In this document: positions 16,045-24,374 of the stretch, piece by piece
How the letters are laid out: the number at the start of each line of letters is the position of its first letter
Numbering within the stretch: position 1 is the stretch's first letter
From: Fretibacterium fastidiosum
GTDB lineage: Bacteria; Synergistota; Synergistia; Synergistales; Aminobacteriaceae
Length of the DNA: 64,000 nucleotides
Assembly (NCBI RefSeq): GCF_964642095.1
Contig: NZ_OZ209244.1
Location: 558,001-622,000, forward strand
Reading direction: 5' to 3'
Notes under the pieces: generated by a model
What the model was told of the DNA's origin: nothing
Databases searched by the model: none
What the model saw: the letters and a program-made list of their open reading frames with translations, nothing else
Position numbers and translations under genes: made by a program

Positions 16045-17106
16045 ATGAGGGTAAATCGCATTCTTTTCGCGGCGGCGCTGGCGTTTCTCGCCGCACTTCC
16101 GGCGGGGCCTGCCGCCGCCTGGCGCGGCGAGGTGGGCTGGACCTTCCGGGCGGACGACGGCATCTCGAGCGGCGTGGCCGTGGCGGGCAACCTGGTCATC
16201 GCGGGGGACCGCCTGGGGAAGCTCTACGCCGTTCAAAAGGCCTCCGGCGTGCCCGCCTGGGTCTACACCGGGACGAACACCGTCGTCGGGACCCCCTCCG
16301 TCATGGGGGACAAGGTGATCTTCGCACAGGGCAACGGGGCCGTCACGTGCCTCGCCCTCTCGACCGGCGCGGTCGTGTGGCAGTACCTTCCGCCGGAGGA
16401 GGGATACGCCGCGGAGACCCTCGCGGACGGCACGGCCGTCGGCGACGGCAAGGTGTACCTGGCGAAGGGGGACGGCAAGCTCTACGCCATCAGCGCATCC
16501 AACGGCCGCCTCGTCTGGACCCACACGGCCGACCAGGAGCTGCGCAACGCTCCGGCCTTTGAGGCCGGCCTCGTCCTCCTTGGCGAGCAGAACGGCAGGT
16601 TCAGCGCCATCGACCCCAAGACGGGCAAACGCATCTGGGGCGGCGGCGCGGGCGGCGCCATCAACACCCCGGTCATGAGCGGTGGGTCCGTGTTCTACTC
16701 GAGCTGGGACGGCACCGTGCAGCGCGTGAGGGTCAAGGGCGTCATCCCCCTCTGGAAGGACAGCAAGCCGAACGTCGGCGAGCCCGTCACCACGCCCCCT
16801 ACCGTCGGCGGAGGGCGCGTCTTCGTGGGGACGGCCAACGGCAAGATCGTCGCGCTGAGCGAGGAGAACGGAGCCATCCTGTGGCAGTTCGAGACGAACG
16901 GCGGCAACGTCGCGGCGCGCCCCGTCCTCGCTGAGGGGCTGGTCTTCGCCGGGGGCGGCGACGGCGTCCTCCACGTCCTGGACGCATCCTCCGGCGCGGA
17001 ACGCGCCACCCTCACGACTGGCGAGGGCATCAACGGCACGCCCGCCTTCGACGGAGGCGTCCTCTACCTCGGCAGCGGCGACGGCACGCTCTGCGCCATC
17101 TACTGA
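16045..17106 (+). CDS. Exported PQQ-repeat beta-propeller protein (BamB-like fold)
   Basis: A 353-residue protein with signal peptide RVNRILFAAALAFLAALPAGPAAA. The mature chain consists of seven to eight PQQ-type repeats of the form VYVG...GKLYAL...TG...W, for example GDGKLYAISASNGRLVWTH and NGKIVALSEENGAILWQF. This is an eight-bladed propeller as in BamB or quinoprotein dehydrogenases. It lacks the size and cofactor residues of the dehydrogenases and has no lipobox, so a periplasmic scaffold role is more likely. GAGGAGGA seven bases before ATG 16045 fixes the start. A 15-bp inverted repeat follows. Confidence 0.8.
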   Translation: MRVNRILFAAALAFLAALPAGPAAAWRGEVGWTFRADDGISSGVAVAGNLVIAGDRLGKLYAVQKASGVPAWVYTGTNTVVGTPSVMGDKVIFAQGNGAVTCLALSTGAVVWQYLPPEEGYAAETLADGTAVGDGKVYLAKGDGKLYAISASNGRLVWTHTADQELRNAPAFEAGLVLLGEQNGRFSAIDPKTGKRIWGGGAGGAINTPVMSGGSVFYSSWDGTVQRVRVKGVIPLWKDSKPNVGEPVTTPPTVGGGRVFVGTANGKIVALSEENGAILWQFETNGGNVAARPVLAEGLVFAGGGDGVLHVLDASSGAERATLTTGEGINGTPAFDGGVLYLGSGDGTLCAIY

Positions 17107-17132
17107 CGGACTCTGGTCCGAACCTGTTCCAC

Positions 17133-17172
17133 GAAGGACGGCCGCGCGATCCACTTGGCGCGGCCGTCCTTC
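17133..17172. terminator. Hairpin downstream of the propeller gene
   Basis: GAAGGACGGCCGCGC pairs perfectly with GCGCGGCCGTCCTTC (15 bp, 10-base loop), 26 bases after the stop. Confidence 0.65.
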
Positions 17173-17225
17173 ACACTTTGATTCAGCCCCCTGACAGGCA
17201 ATAAAACGCCCTACAATAAAGAGAA

Positions 17226-17256
17226 TTGGCGAAAAAGCGCGCAAAACCGTTATAAT
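17226..17256 (+). promoter_or_regulatory. Probable promoter of the AT-hook repeat gene
   Basis: A consensus TATAAT at 17251-17256 has TTGGCG 19 bases upstream (17226-17231). The spacer is two bases longer than ideal. The transcript would have a leader of about 100 bases. Confidence 0.5.
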
Positions 17257-17361
17257 AGGATAAGGAGAGTATGCGAAATTCACTTCCGTTCACAGCCGAT
17301 GGACGCCACGCGGGCATGAACGGCTTTTCGCTTGCCAGCACGGTGATGGAGGGATCGTACA

Positions 17362-20300
17362 ATGAACAAAAAAAACGCCCGGAAGAAGACGAACCAACCG
17401 CTCGAAGAGACAGCGCCGGCGTCCTCCATGCCCCTGCGCCGCAAGCGCGGACGCCCAAGGAAGAACCCCCTGCCGGAGACCCCCGCAGCGGAGGCGGCCC
17501 TTGCCGCAGAGCCCGACGCTCCAGAGCCCACGACCACGGTGGAACCGGGCCCGGAGGCGGCCGTGCCGGGGCGTCCGCGCAAAAAGCGCGGACGCCCAAG
17601 AAAGAACCCCCTGACGGAAACCCCCGCGATTGAAGCGGCCGTTGCCGCAGAGCCCGACGCTCCAGAGCCCACAACCACGGTGGAACCGGGCCCGGAGGCG
17701 GTCGTGCTGGAGCCTCCGCGTAAAAAGCGCGGACGCCCAAGGAAGAACCCCCTGCCGGAGGCCCCCGCGACGGAGGCGGCCGTTGCCGCAGAGCCCGACG
17801 CTCCAGAGCCCACGACCACGGTGGAGCCGGGCCCGGAGGCGGTCGTGCCGGAGCCTCCGCGTAAAAAGCGCGGACGCCCAAGAAAGAACCCCCTGCCGGA
17901 GACCCTCGCAACCGAGGCGGTCGTCGTCGCAGAACCCGTCGCTCCAGAACCCACGACCACGGTGGAACCGGAGGCGGCTGCAGCGGAGCCTCCGCGCAAA
18001 AAGCGCGGACGCCCAAGAAAGAACCCCCTGACGGAAACCCCCGCGATTGAAGCGGCCGTTGCCACAGAGCCCGACGCTCCAGAGCCCACGACCACGGCAG
18101 AGCCGGGCCCGGAGGCGGTCGTGCCGGAGCCTCCGCGCAAAAAGCGCGGACGCCCAAGGAAGAACCCCCTGCCGGAGGCCCCCGCGACGGAGGCGGCCAT
18201 TGCCGCAGAGCCCGACGCTCCAGAGCCCACGACCACGGCGGAGCCGGGCCCAGAGGCGGCCGTGCCGGAGCCTCCGCGCAAAAAGCGCGGACGCCCAAGG
18301 AAACACCCCATGCCGGAGACTCCAACGCCGGCAGAGCTCGTTCCGGAACTTCCCGCTGAGGTTGAACTAGAAGCACCAGCCGCAGAACCTGAGCCTGCCG
18401 CCGAAGCGTTGGTCGTGGATGCAGAGCCCCCGCGCCGCAAGCGCGGACGTCCAAGGAAACACCCCATGCCGGAAGTTCCTGCGCCTGAGGCAACCGCTGC
18501 CACAGAGCCGGAGACGACGGCAGAGCCAGGCCCGGAAACGGCCACGGTAGAGTCCCCGCGCCGCAAGCGCGGACGCCCAAGGAAGAACCCCCTGCCGGAG
18601 GCTCCTGAGGCAACCGCTGCCACGGAACCTGCTGTTACGGCAGAACCCGTCCCGGAACTCCCTGCCGAGGTGGAGTTGGAAACCCCAGCCGCAGAAACGA
18701 CAGAACCTGAGCCTGTCGCCGAGGCGTTAAACGTGGAGCCAGAGCCTCCCGCACCCCTCGCCGACGTCGTGCTGGACGTCACCCCGGAGGACGAGGCGCC
18801 GGAAGAGCCCGCCCCGGAGCTCCCCGCCGAGGCGGAACCTGCCGAGGCGTTGGACGTGGAGGCCCTCGCCCCCCGTGCTGACGTCGTGCTGAACGTCGTC
18901 CCGGAGGTCGAGGCGCCGGAAGAGCCCACCCCGGAACTCCCCGCCGACGTGGAACTGGAGGCGCCGGCCGCAGAGGCGAAGCCCGCCGAGGCGTCGAACG
19001 TGGAGGTCCCCGCCCCGCTCGCCGACGTCGTGCTGAACGTCGCCCCGGAGGACGAGACGCCGGAAGGCCCCGCCCCGGAGCTCCCCGCCGAGGCGGAGCC
19101 CACCGAGGCGTCGGACGTGGAGGCCGTCGCCCTGGAGGACCAGGCGCCGGAAGGGCCCGCCCCGGAACTCCCCGCCGACGTGGAACTGGAGGCGCCGGCC
19201 GCAGAGGCGGAGCCCGCCGAGGCCTTGGACGTGGAGGCCCCCGCGCCCCTCGTCGACGCCGTGCTGGACGTCGCCCCGGAGGACGAGGCGCCGGCAGAAC
19301 CCGCCCCGGAACTCCCCGCCGACGTGGAACTGGAGGCGCCGGCCGCAGAGGCGGAGCCCGCCGAGGCCTTGGACGTGGAGGCCCCCGCGCCCCTCGTCGA
19401 CGCCGTGCTGGACGTCGCCCCGGAGGACGAGGCGCCGGAAGAGCCCGCACCGGAACTGCCCTCCGAGGTGGTGCTGGAGGCGTCAGAGCCTGAGCCTGCC
19501 GCCGAGGCATTGGACGTGAAAGCAGAGGCCCCTGCACCCTTCGCCGACATCGTGCTGAACGTCGCGCCGGAGGACGAGACGCTGGAAGAACCCGAACCGG
19601 AACTGCCCTCCGAGGTAGAGTTGGGAACGACAGAACCGGAGCCTGCCGCCGAGGCGTCGGACGTAGAGGCCGTCGCCCCGGAGGACCAGGCGCCGGAAGG
19701 GCCCGCCCCGGAACTCCCCGCCGAGGCGGAACTGGAAGCGCCAGCCGCAGAGGCAGAACCTGCCGAGGCGTTGGACGTGGAGGCTCCTGCCCCGCTCGCT
19801 GACGTCGTGCTGGACGTCACCCCGGAGGACGAGGCGCCGGCAGAGCCCGTCCTGGAACTCCCCGCCGAGGTGGAACTGGAGGCGCCAGCCGAGGAGACGG
19901 AGCCCGCCGAGGCGTCGGACGTGGAGGTCCCCGCCCCCTTCGCCGACGTCGTGCTGAACATCGCCCCGGAGGCCGAGGCGTCGGCAGAGCCCGTCCCGGA
20001 GCTACCCGCCAACGTGGAACTGGAAGCGCCAGCCCCGGAGGCGGAGCCCGCCGAGACGTTGGACGTGGAGGCCCCTGCGCCCCGTGCCGACGTCGTGCTG
20101 GGCGTCGTCCCGGAGGTCGAGGCGTCGGAAGAGTCCGCCCCAGAACTCCCCGCCGAGGCGGAACTGGAGGCGCCGGCCGCAGAGGCGGAGCCCGCCGAGG
20201 CGTCGGACGTGGAGGCTCCCGCCCCTCGTGCTGACGTCGTGCTGAACGTCGCCCCGGAGGTCGAGGCGCCGGCAGAGCCCGTCCCGGAACTCGTTTCTGA

Positions 20301-22572
20301 CGTGGAACTGGAAACCCCAGCCGCGGAAACGGCAGAACCGGAACCCGGCGCTGAGACGTTGGACGTGGAGGCCCTCGCCCCCCGTGCCGACGTCGTGCTG
20401 GACGTCACCCCGGAGGACGAGGCGCCGGCAGAGCCCGTCCTGGAACTCCCCGCCGAGGTGGAACTGGAAGCGCCAGCCGCGGAGGCGGAGCCCGTCGAGG
20501 CGTCGGACGCAGAGGCCCCTGCGCCCCGTGCCGACGTCGTGCTGAACGTCGCCCCGGAGGACGAGGCGCCGGAAGGCCCCGCCCCGGAGCTACCCGCCGA
20601 GGTGGAACTGGAAGCGCCAGCCGAGGAGACGGAGCCCGCCGAGGCGTCGGACGTAGAGGCCCCCGCCCCTCGTGCCGACGTCGTGCTGGGCGTCGCCCCG
20701 GAGGACCAGGCGCCGGAAGGGCCCGCCCCGGAACTCCCCGCCGAGGCGGAACTGGAAGCGCCAGCCGCAGAGGCAGAACCTGCCGAGGCGTTCGACGTGG
20801 AGGCTCCTGCCCCGCTCGCTGACGTCGTGCTGAACGTCGTCCCGGAGGACCAGGCGCCGGAAGGGCCCGCCCCGGAACTCCCCGCCGAGGCGGAACTGGA
20901 AGCGCCAGCCGCAGAGGCAGAACCTGCCGAGGCGTTGGACGTGGAGGCTCCCGCCCCATTCGCCGACATCTTCGCCGACGTCGTGCTGAACGTCGCCCCG
21001 GAGGCCGAGGCGCCGGAAGAGCCCGCCCCGGAACTCCCCGCCGACGTGGAACTGGAGGCGCCGGCCGCAGAGGCGGAGCCTGCCGAGGCGTCGGACGTGG
21101 AGGCCCCTGCACCCCTCGCTGACGTCGTGCTGGACGTCGCCCCAGAGGACGAGGCGCCGGAAGAACCCGCACCGGAACTGCCCTCCGAGGTGGTGCTGGA
21201 GGCGTCAGAGCCTGAGCCTGCCGCCGAGGCATTGGACGTGAAAGCAGAGGCCCCTGCACCCTTCGCCGACGTCGCGCTGAACGTCGCGCCGGCGGATGAG
21301 ACGCCGGAAGAACCCGCACCGGAACTGCCCTCCGAGGTGGTGCTGGAGGCACCGACAACAGAACCTGAACCTGTCGCTGAGGCATTGGATGTGGAAGCTG
21401 AAGCCCCTGCGCCTGTCGCCGACGTCGTGTTGAACGTCGCCCCAGAGGACGAGGCGCCGGAAGAACCCGCACCGGAGCTACCCGCCGAGGTGGAACTGGA
21501 AGCGCCAGCCCCGGAGGCGGAAGTGCCTTGGACGGCCGAGGAAAAGCTGATGGAGGACATCGCTGCCGCCATGACGGAGCCTCACCCGCCGGCGGGGGTT
21601 GACGAGCCGGAGGCGGAGCTCCCTGAGGACGAGGCCCCACAGGAGCCTCTGCTGGTGGCGGAGGCCGCTCCTCCGGCCGAACCAGCGGAGGAGCCCGCGA
21701 CGGGCGCAACGGAGATGGACGTCAGCTCCCTGCTCGTCGCGGAGCCGGCGGCCCCGACGCCGACGGTCGAGGAGCCTGAGCCGTTCGACGAACCGACCGC
21801 CGTCGTCCCGGAGCCGGTGGCGACGCTGGAATCCGAGGTCGGGACGCTTCAGGCCGAGGAAGAAGGCCACGACGAGACCGATGTCCCCGCTCCGGAGGAA
21901 CCGGCCCCTGAGGCAGAGCCTGCGTCGGAGGCACCTCAGGCAGAGGAAGAAGAGAACGGCGAGGCCGACGTTCCCGCTCCGGAGGAACCCGCCCCTGAGG
22001 CAGAGCCGGAGTCAGAGCCTGAGCCGGAGGCACCCCAGGCGGAGGAAGAAGAGAACGGCGAGGCCGACGTTCCCGCTCCGGAGGAACACTCCACAAACGA
22101 AACAGGGCCGGAGGCTGAGGAAATCCACGAGTTCCCGCAGGACGCGGGGTCCGCTGAGGCAACGGAGGAGGATAAAGCAATGGGTCTGAAGGATAAGCTT
22201 TTGGCGCGCAAGGAGGCGCCCGTCGCTCAGGAGGGGGCTGCAAGGCCGCGCGGTGGGGTCCTGCTGCCGCTCTTGACGCTCCTGCTGCTTGCCGCAGTGG
22301 TCCTGTGCTGGCTGCAGCTGCGGGGCCTGACGGCGGTCCTCCGCGCGGACCGAACCCTGGAGGCGAAGGCCGCAACGTCCGCAGGGACGCCCCAGCAGGA
22401 CGAGCGGTACGAGTACGCCATCGACTTTCTGCTGGACGACCGCATCACGGCGGGCATGGACGAGCGCGGCAGGGCGGGCTGGAAGGTCGTCGGCTCCCGC
22501 CGCACTCAGGACAGCACCACGGGCCAGTACGGCTACGAGTTCATCTTCATGCGCTCCGCGCAGAAGGAATAG
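17362..22572 (+). CDS. Giant AT-hook / Pro-Glu-Ala repeat protein with one membrane span and DUF4177-like tail
   Basis: A 1736-residue protein. Residues 29 to about 410 hold nine AT-hook motifs (RKKRGRPRKNP and variants) spaced mostly 40-47 residues apart by Pro/Glu/Thr/Ala linkers. Residues about 450-1390 hold some 20 acidic units of about 48 residues, each carrying ADVVLxV...PEDEAP..PAPELPAEVELEAP. Three DVPAPEEPAPEAEP-type units follow. Residues 1633-1653 are a single hydrophobic span preceded by basic residues, so the long part should be cytoplasmic. The last 60 residues (YEYAIDFLLDD...GWKVVGSRR...YGYEFIFMR) resemble DUF4177. AT-hooks bind the minor groove of AT-rich DNA. A membrane-tethered DNA-binding role is inference. 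Confidence 0.8.
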   Translation: MNKKNARKKTNQPLEETAPASSMPLRRKRGRPRKNPLPETPAAEAALAAEPDAPEPTTTVEPGPEAAVPGRPRKKRGRPRKNPLTETPAIEAAVAAEPDAPEPTTTVEPGPEAVVLEPPRKKRGRPRKNPLPEAPATEAAVAAEPDAPEPTTTVEPGPEAVVPEPPRKKRGRPRKNPLPETLATEAVVVAEPVAPEPTTTVEPEAAAAEPPRKKRGRPRKNPLTETPAIEAAVATEPDAPEPTTTAEPGPEAVVPEPPRKKRGRPRKNPLPEAPATEAAIAAEPDAPEPTTTAEPGPEAAVPEPPRKKRGRPRKHPMPETPTPAELVPELPAEVELEAPAAEPEPAAEALVVDAEPPRRKRGRPRKHPMPEVPAPEATAATEPETTAEPGPETATVESPRRKRGRPRKNPLPEAPEATAATEPAVTAEPVPELPAEVELETPAAETTEPEPVAEALNVEPEPPAPLADVVLDVTPEDEAPEEPAPELPAEAEPAEALDVEALAPRADVVLNVVPEVEAPEEPTPELPADVELEAPAAEAKPAEASNVEVPAPLADVVLNVAPEDETPEGPAPELPAEAEPTEASDVEAVALEDQAPEGPAPELPADVELEAPAAEAEPAEALDVEAPAPLVDAVLDVAPEDEAPAEPAPELPADVELEAPAAEAEPAEALDVEAPAPLVDAVLDVAPEDEAPEEPAPELPSEVVLEASEPEPAAEALDVKAEAPAPFADIVLNVAPEDETLEEPEPELPSEVELGTTEPEPAAEASDVEAVAPEDQAPEGPAPELPAEAELEAPAAEAEPAEALDVEAPAPLADVVLDVTPEDEAPAEPVLELPAEVELEAPAEETEPAEASDVEVPAPFADVVLNIAPEAEASAEPVPELPANVELEAPAPEAEPAETLDVEAPAPRADVVLGVVPEVEASEESAPELPAEAELEAPAAEAEPAEASDVEAPAPRADVVLNVAPEVEAPAEPVPELVSDVELETPAAETAEPEPGAETLDVEALAPRADVVLDVTPEDEAPAEPVLELPAEVELEAPAAEAEPVEASDAEAPAPRADVVLNVAPEDEAPEGPAPELPAEVELEAPAEETEPAEASDVEAPAPRADVVLGVAPEDQAPEGPAPELPAEAELEAPAAEAEPAEAFDVEAPAPLADVVLNVVPEDQAPEGPAPELPAEAELEAPAAEAEPAEALDVEAPAPFADIFADVVLNVAPEAEAPEEPAPELPADVELEAPAAEAEPAEASDVEAPAPLADVVLDVAPEDEAPEEPAPELPSEVVLEASEPEPAAEALDVKAEAPAPFADVALNVAPADETPEEPAPELPSEVVLEAPTTEPEPVAEALDVEAEAPAPVADVVLNVAPEDEAPEEPAPELPAEVELEAPAPEAEVPWTAEEKLMEDIAAAMTEPHPPAGVDEPEAELPEDEAPQEPLLVAEAAPPAEPAEEPATGATEMDVSSLLVAEPAAPTPTVEEPEPFDEPTAVVPEPVATLESEVGTLQAEEEGHDETDVPAPEEPAPEAEPASEAPQAEEEENGEADVPAPEEPAPEAEPESEPEPEAPQAEEEENGEADVPAPEEHSTNETGPEAEEIHEFPQDAGSAEATEEDKAMGLKDKLLARKEAPVAQEGAARPRGGVLLPLLTLLLLAAVVLCWLQLRGLTAVLRADRTLEAKAATSAGTPQQDERYEYAIDFLLDDRITAGMDERGRAGWKVVGSRRTQDSTTGQYGYEFIFMRSAQKE
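17440..18585 (+). repeat. Nine coding repeats encoding AT-hooks
   Basis: The string GCGCGGACGCCCAAGRAAG, or a close variant, recurs near 17445, 17587, 17728, 17869, 18004, 18145, 18286, 18445 and 18571. Most units are about 141 or 135 bp apart and nearly identical, which indicates recent tandem duplication in frame. Confidence 0.9.
18740..21520 (+). repeat. About 20 coding repeats of roughly 144 bp (Pro/Glu/Ala units)
   Basis: Units such as GACGTCGTGCTGAACGTCGC followed by an acidic GAGGACGAGGCGCCGGAAG stretch recur through the interval, with copies differing by point changes and small in-frame gains or losses (for example an extra FADI at 20965). All length changes keep the frame. Confidence 0.85.
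22164..22182 (+). promoter_or_regulatory. Internal ribosome-binding site and start inside the AT-hook gene
   Basis: GGAGGAG (22164-22170) stands nine bases before an in-frame ATG at 22180. Translation from here would give a 130-residue protein consisting only of the basic segment, membrane span and DUF4177-like tail. Confidence 0.5.
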
Positions 22573-22696
22573 CCCGCCCGGAGGGGCGGCGGGAGGGCCG
22601 TGCAATCGGGCCGGCCCCCTTTGTTTGACGCACCGGCAGCGCGGCCTTCGGGCCGGAGCGCAGCAGGGTTTCAAAAGACGACGAAGGGACGTCCGG

Positions 22697-24187
22697 ATGA
22701 ATCATTATCTTTGTTTCGACGCGGGGACGCAGAGCGTCAAGGTGGCGGTGTACAGCGCGGAGGGCGAGTGCGTCGCGAAGGCCGTCAACCCCACGACGCT
22801 CCTCTACCCGCATCCCGGCTGGGTGGAGATGGACGTCGAGGAGTACTTTCAGCTAACCCTCACCGGCATGAAGGACTGCGCGGAGCAGATGGGCCGAAAG
22901 GGGCTCGACCCTGCGTCCGTGAGGGCCGTGATGGGCGACGGCATCATCTGCGGCGTGGCCGGTGTGGACGAGGCGGGCCGCGCCGTCACGCCCTACATCA
23001 ACTACCTGGACTCCCGCACGCGGGAGGACGCGGCGGCCCTGGCGGCGTTGGGGACGGACCTCTGGGCCCGCGAGACGGGCAACCCGGACCCTCTGTGCCT
23101 CTTCCCCGCCCTGCACGCACGATGGCTGCTGAAGAACGCCCCGTCCCGCGGCCGCGTGCGGAAGCTCATGCACAACGCTCCCTACATCCTGCTGAACCTG
23201 GCGGGCCTCGGCGCCTCGGACGCCTTCATCGACTGGGGCACCCTCTCAGGCTGGGGCCTCGGCTACGACGTCATGGAAAAGCGCTGGTCGCCGGAGCAGC
23301 TTGAGATTCTGGGCATCTCTCCCTCCCTTCTGCCCCACATCGTGCGCCCATGGGACGTCGTGGGGGGGCTCTCGGAGGAGGCCGCAGCGCAGACGGGGTT
23401 CCCTCCGGGGCTCCCCGTGTGCGCCGGAGCGGGCGACACCATGCAGTCGCTCCTGGGCTGCGGCGTGTTCGCGCCGGGGCACGCCGTGGACGTGGCGGGC
23501 ACCTGCTCCATGTTCTGCATCTCCACGGCCGGCATCGTGCCGGACCTCAGCCGAAGCGGCAACAACCTCATCTTCAACAGCGCTACCCTGCCGGACACGT
23601 ACTTCTATTGGGGATTCGTGCGGACGGGGGGGCTGGCGCTGCGCTGGTTTCGGGACAACGTCTGCGGGCAACCCGGCGACGACGGCTGCTACGACCGTCT
23701 GAGCCAGGGGGCGGCAACGGTGCCCGCAGGGGCCAACGGCGTGCGCTTCCTGCCGTGGCTGACGGGGGGGCCGAAGGGCTGCGAGGAGGTCCACGGGTGC
23801 TTCCTCAACATGACGATGGACACGGATCAATTCGTGCTGTGGCGCGCGGTGCTGGAGGCCATCGCGGGAGAGTACGGCGAGATCGCGGACCGCTGCCGCG
23901 CTGCGGGCACGCCGGTGGAGCGTATCATCGTCACGGAGGGCGGCAGCCGCTCGGCCCTGTGGAACCAGATCAAGGCGGACCTCATCCGCGCCGAGACCGT
24001 GACCCTCGATACGGGGGGCGCGCTCGCGACGAACGCCCTCCTCGCCGCCTACGCGGCGGGCGACGTCTCCGGCGGAGAGGAGGGCCTCGAGGCGGCCCTG
24101 CAGCAGGGGCTGAGGGAGACGGGGCGCTTCGCCCCAGGCCCTGCGTTCGCCCTGCCTCCGCTGCCCAACGGGATATTCCGCCCCTGA
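22697..24187 (+). CDS. FGGY-family carbohydrate kinase (xylulokinase-like)
   Basis: A 496-residue cytoplasmic sugar kinase. The N-terminal phosphate-binding motif FDAGTQSVKVAVY is at residues 6-18. The second half has AGAGDTMQSLLGCGV and VDVAGTCSMF, and the FGGY signature region near residue 400 (VTEGGSRSALWNQIKADLI). The family transfers phosphate from ATP to sugars such as xylulose, glycerol or ribulose; the substrate here is not clear. No transporter or isomerase gene is adjacent. The start is ATG 22697, with a GAAGGGA site upstream. A 24-base palindrome follows the stop. Confidence 0.85.
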   Translation: MNHYLCFDAGTQSVKVAVYSAEGECVAKAVNPTTLLYPHPGWVEMDVEEYFQLTLTGMKDCAEQMGRKGLDPASVRAVMGDGIICGVAGVDEAGRAVTPYINYLDSRTREDAAALAALGTDLWARETGNPDPLCLFPALHARWLLKNAPSRGRVRKLMHNAPYILLNLAGLGASDAFIDWGTLSGWGLGYDVMEKRWSPEQLEILGISPSLLPHIVRPWDVVGGLSEEAAAQTGFPPGLPVCAGAGDTMQSLLGCGVFAPGHAVDVAGTCSMFCISTAGIVPDLSRSGNNLIFNSATLPDTYFYWGFVRTGGLALRWFRDNVCGQPGDDGCYDRLSQGAATVPAGANGVRFLPWLTGGPKGCEEVHGCFLNMTMDTDQFVLWRAVLEAIAGEYGEIADRCRAAGTPVERIIVTEGGSRSALWNQIKADLIRAETVTLDTGGALATNALLAAYAAGDVSGGEEGLEAALQQGLRETGRFAPGPAFALPPLPNGIFRP

Positions 24188-24193
24188 ACGCGC

Positions 24194-24217
24194 AAGAGCC
24201 CCCTCGAGGGGGCTCTT
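24194..24217. terminator. Palindromic hairpin after the FGGY kinase gene
   Basis: AAGAGCCCCCTC (24194-24205) is followed immediately by its perfect complement GAGGGGGCTCTT, giving a 24-base palindrome seven bases after the stop. Confidence 0.65.
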
Positions 24218-24229
24218 ACTGCGATTTCA

Positions 24230-24374
24230 TACCAAAGATTGCCTCCCCTGAAAGGGGAGGTGCCGCCAAGGGCGGCGGAGGGGTTTGCTCTTAGCCTACT
24301 CAACACCTCCCAGCCCCTTCAGGGCAGCCTCCCTTGCAGGGGGGCCTTTCTTTCCCTTTAGACGCAAATTGGTA
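24230..24374. repeat. Inverted-repeat element, copy 2 (145 bp, shortened)
   Basis: TA-bounded element with left end TACCAAAGATTGCCTCCCC and right end GACGCAAATTGGTA. It keeps the outer hairpins (CCTCCCCTGAAAGGGGAGG; CCGCCAAGGGCGG; CCCTTGCAGGGG) but lacks the central stems of the longer copies. Its right end touches the serpin stop codon (24375-24377). Confidence 0.75.

Noticed and set aside
17440..21520. Regular repeats that could be mistaken for a CRISPR array
   Set aside because: The repeats keep a protein frame without interruption, the spacing units are themselves similar, and the product has clear AT-hooks.
17280..21572. A 1430-codon open frame on the minus strand
   Set aside because: It is antisense to the AT-hook repeat gene. 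The Ser/Ala/Gly-rich repetitive product is the complement of Pro/Glu/Ala codons with G or C at the third position, and no ribosome-binding site or plausible fold supports it.
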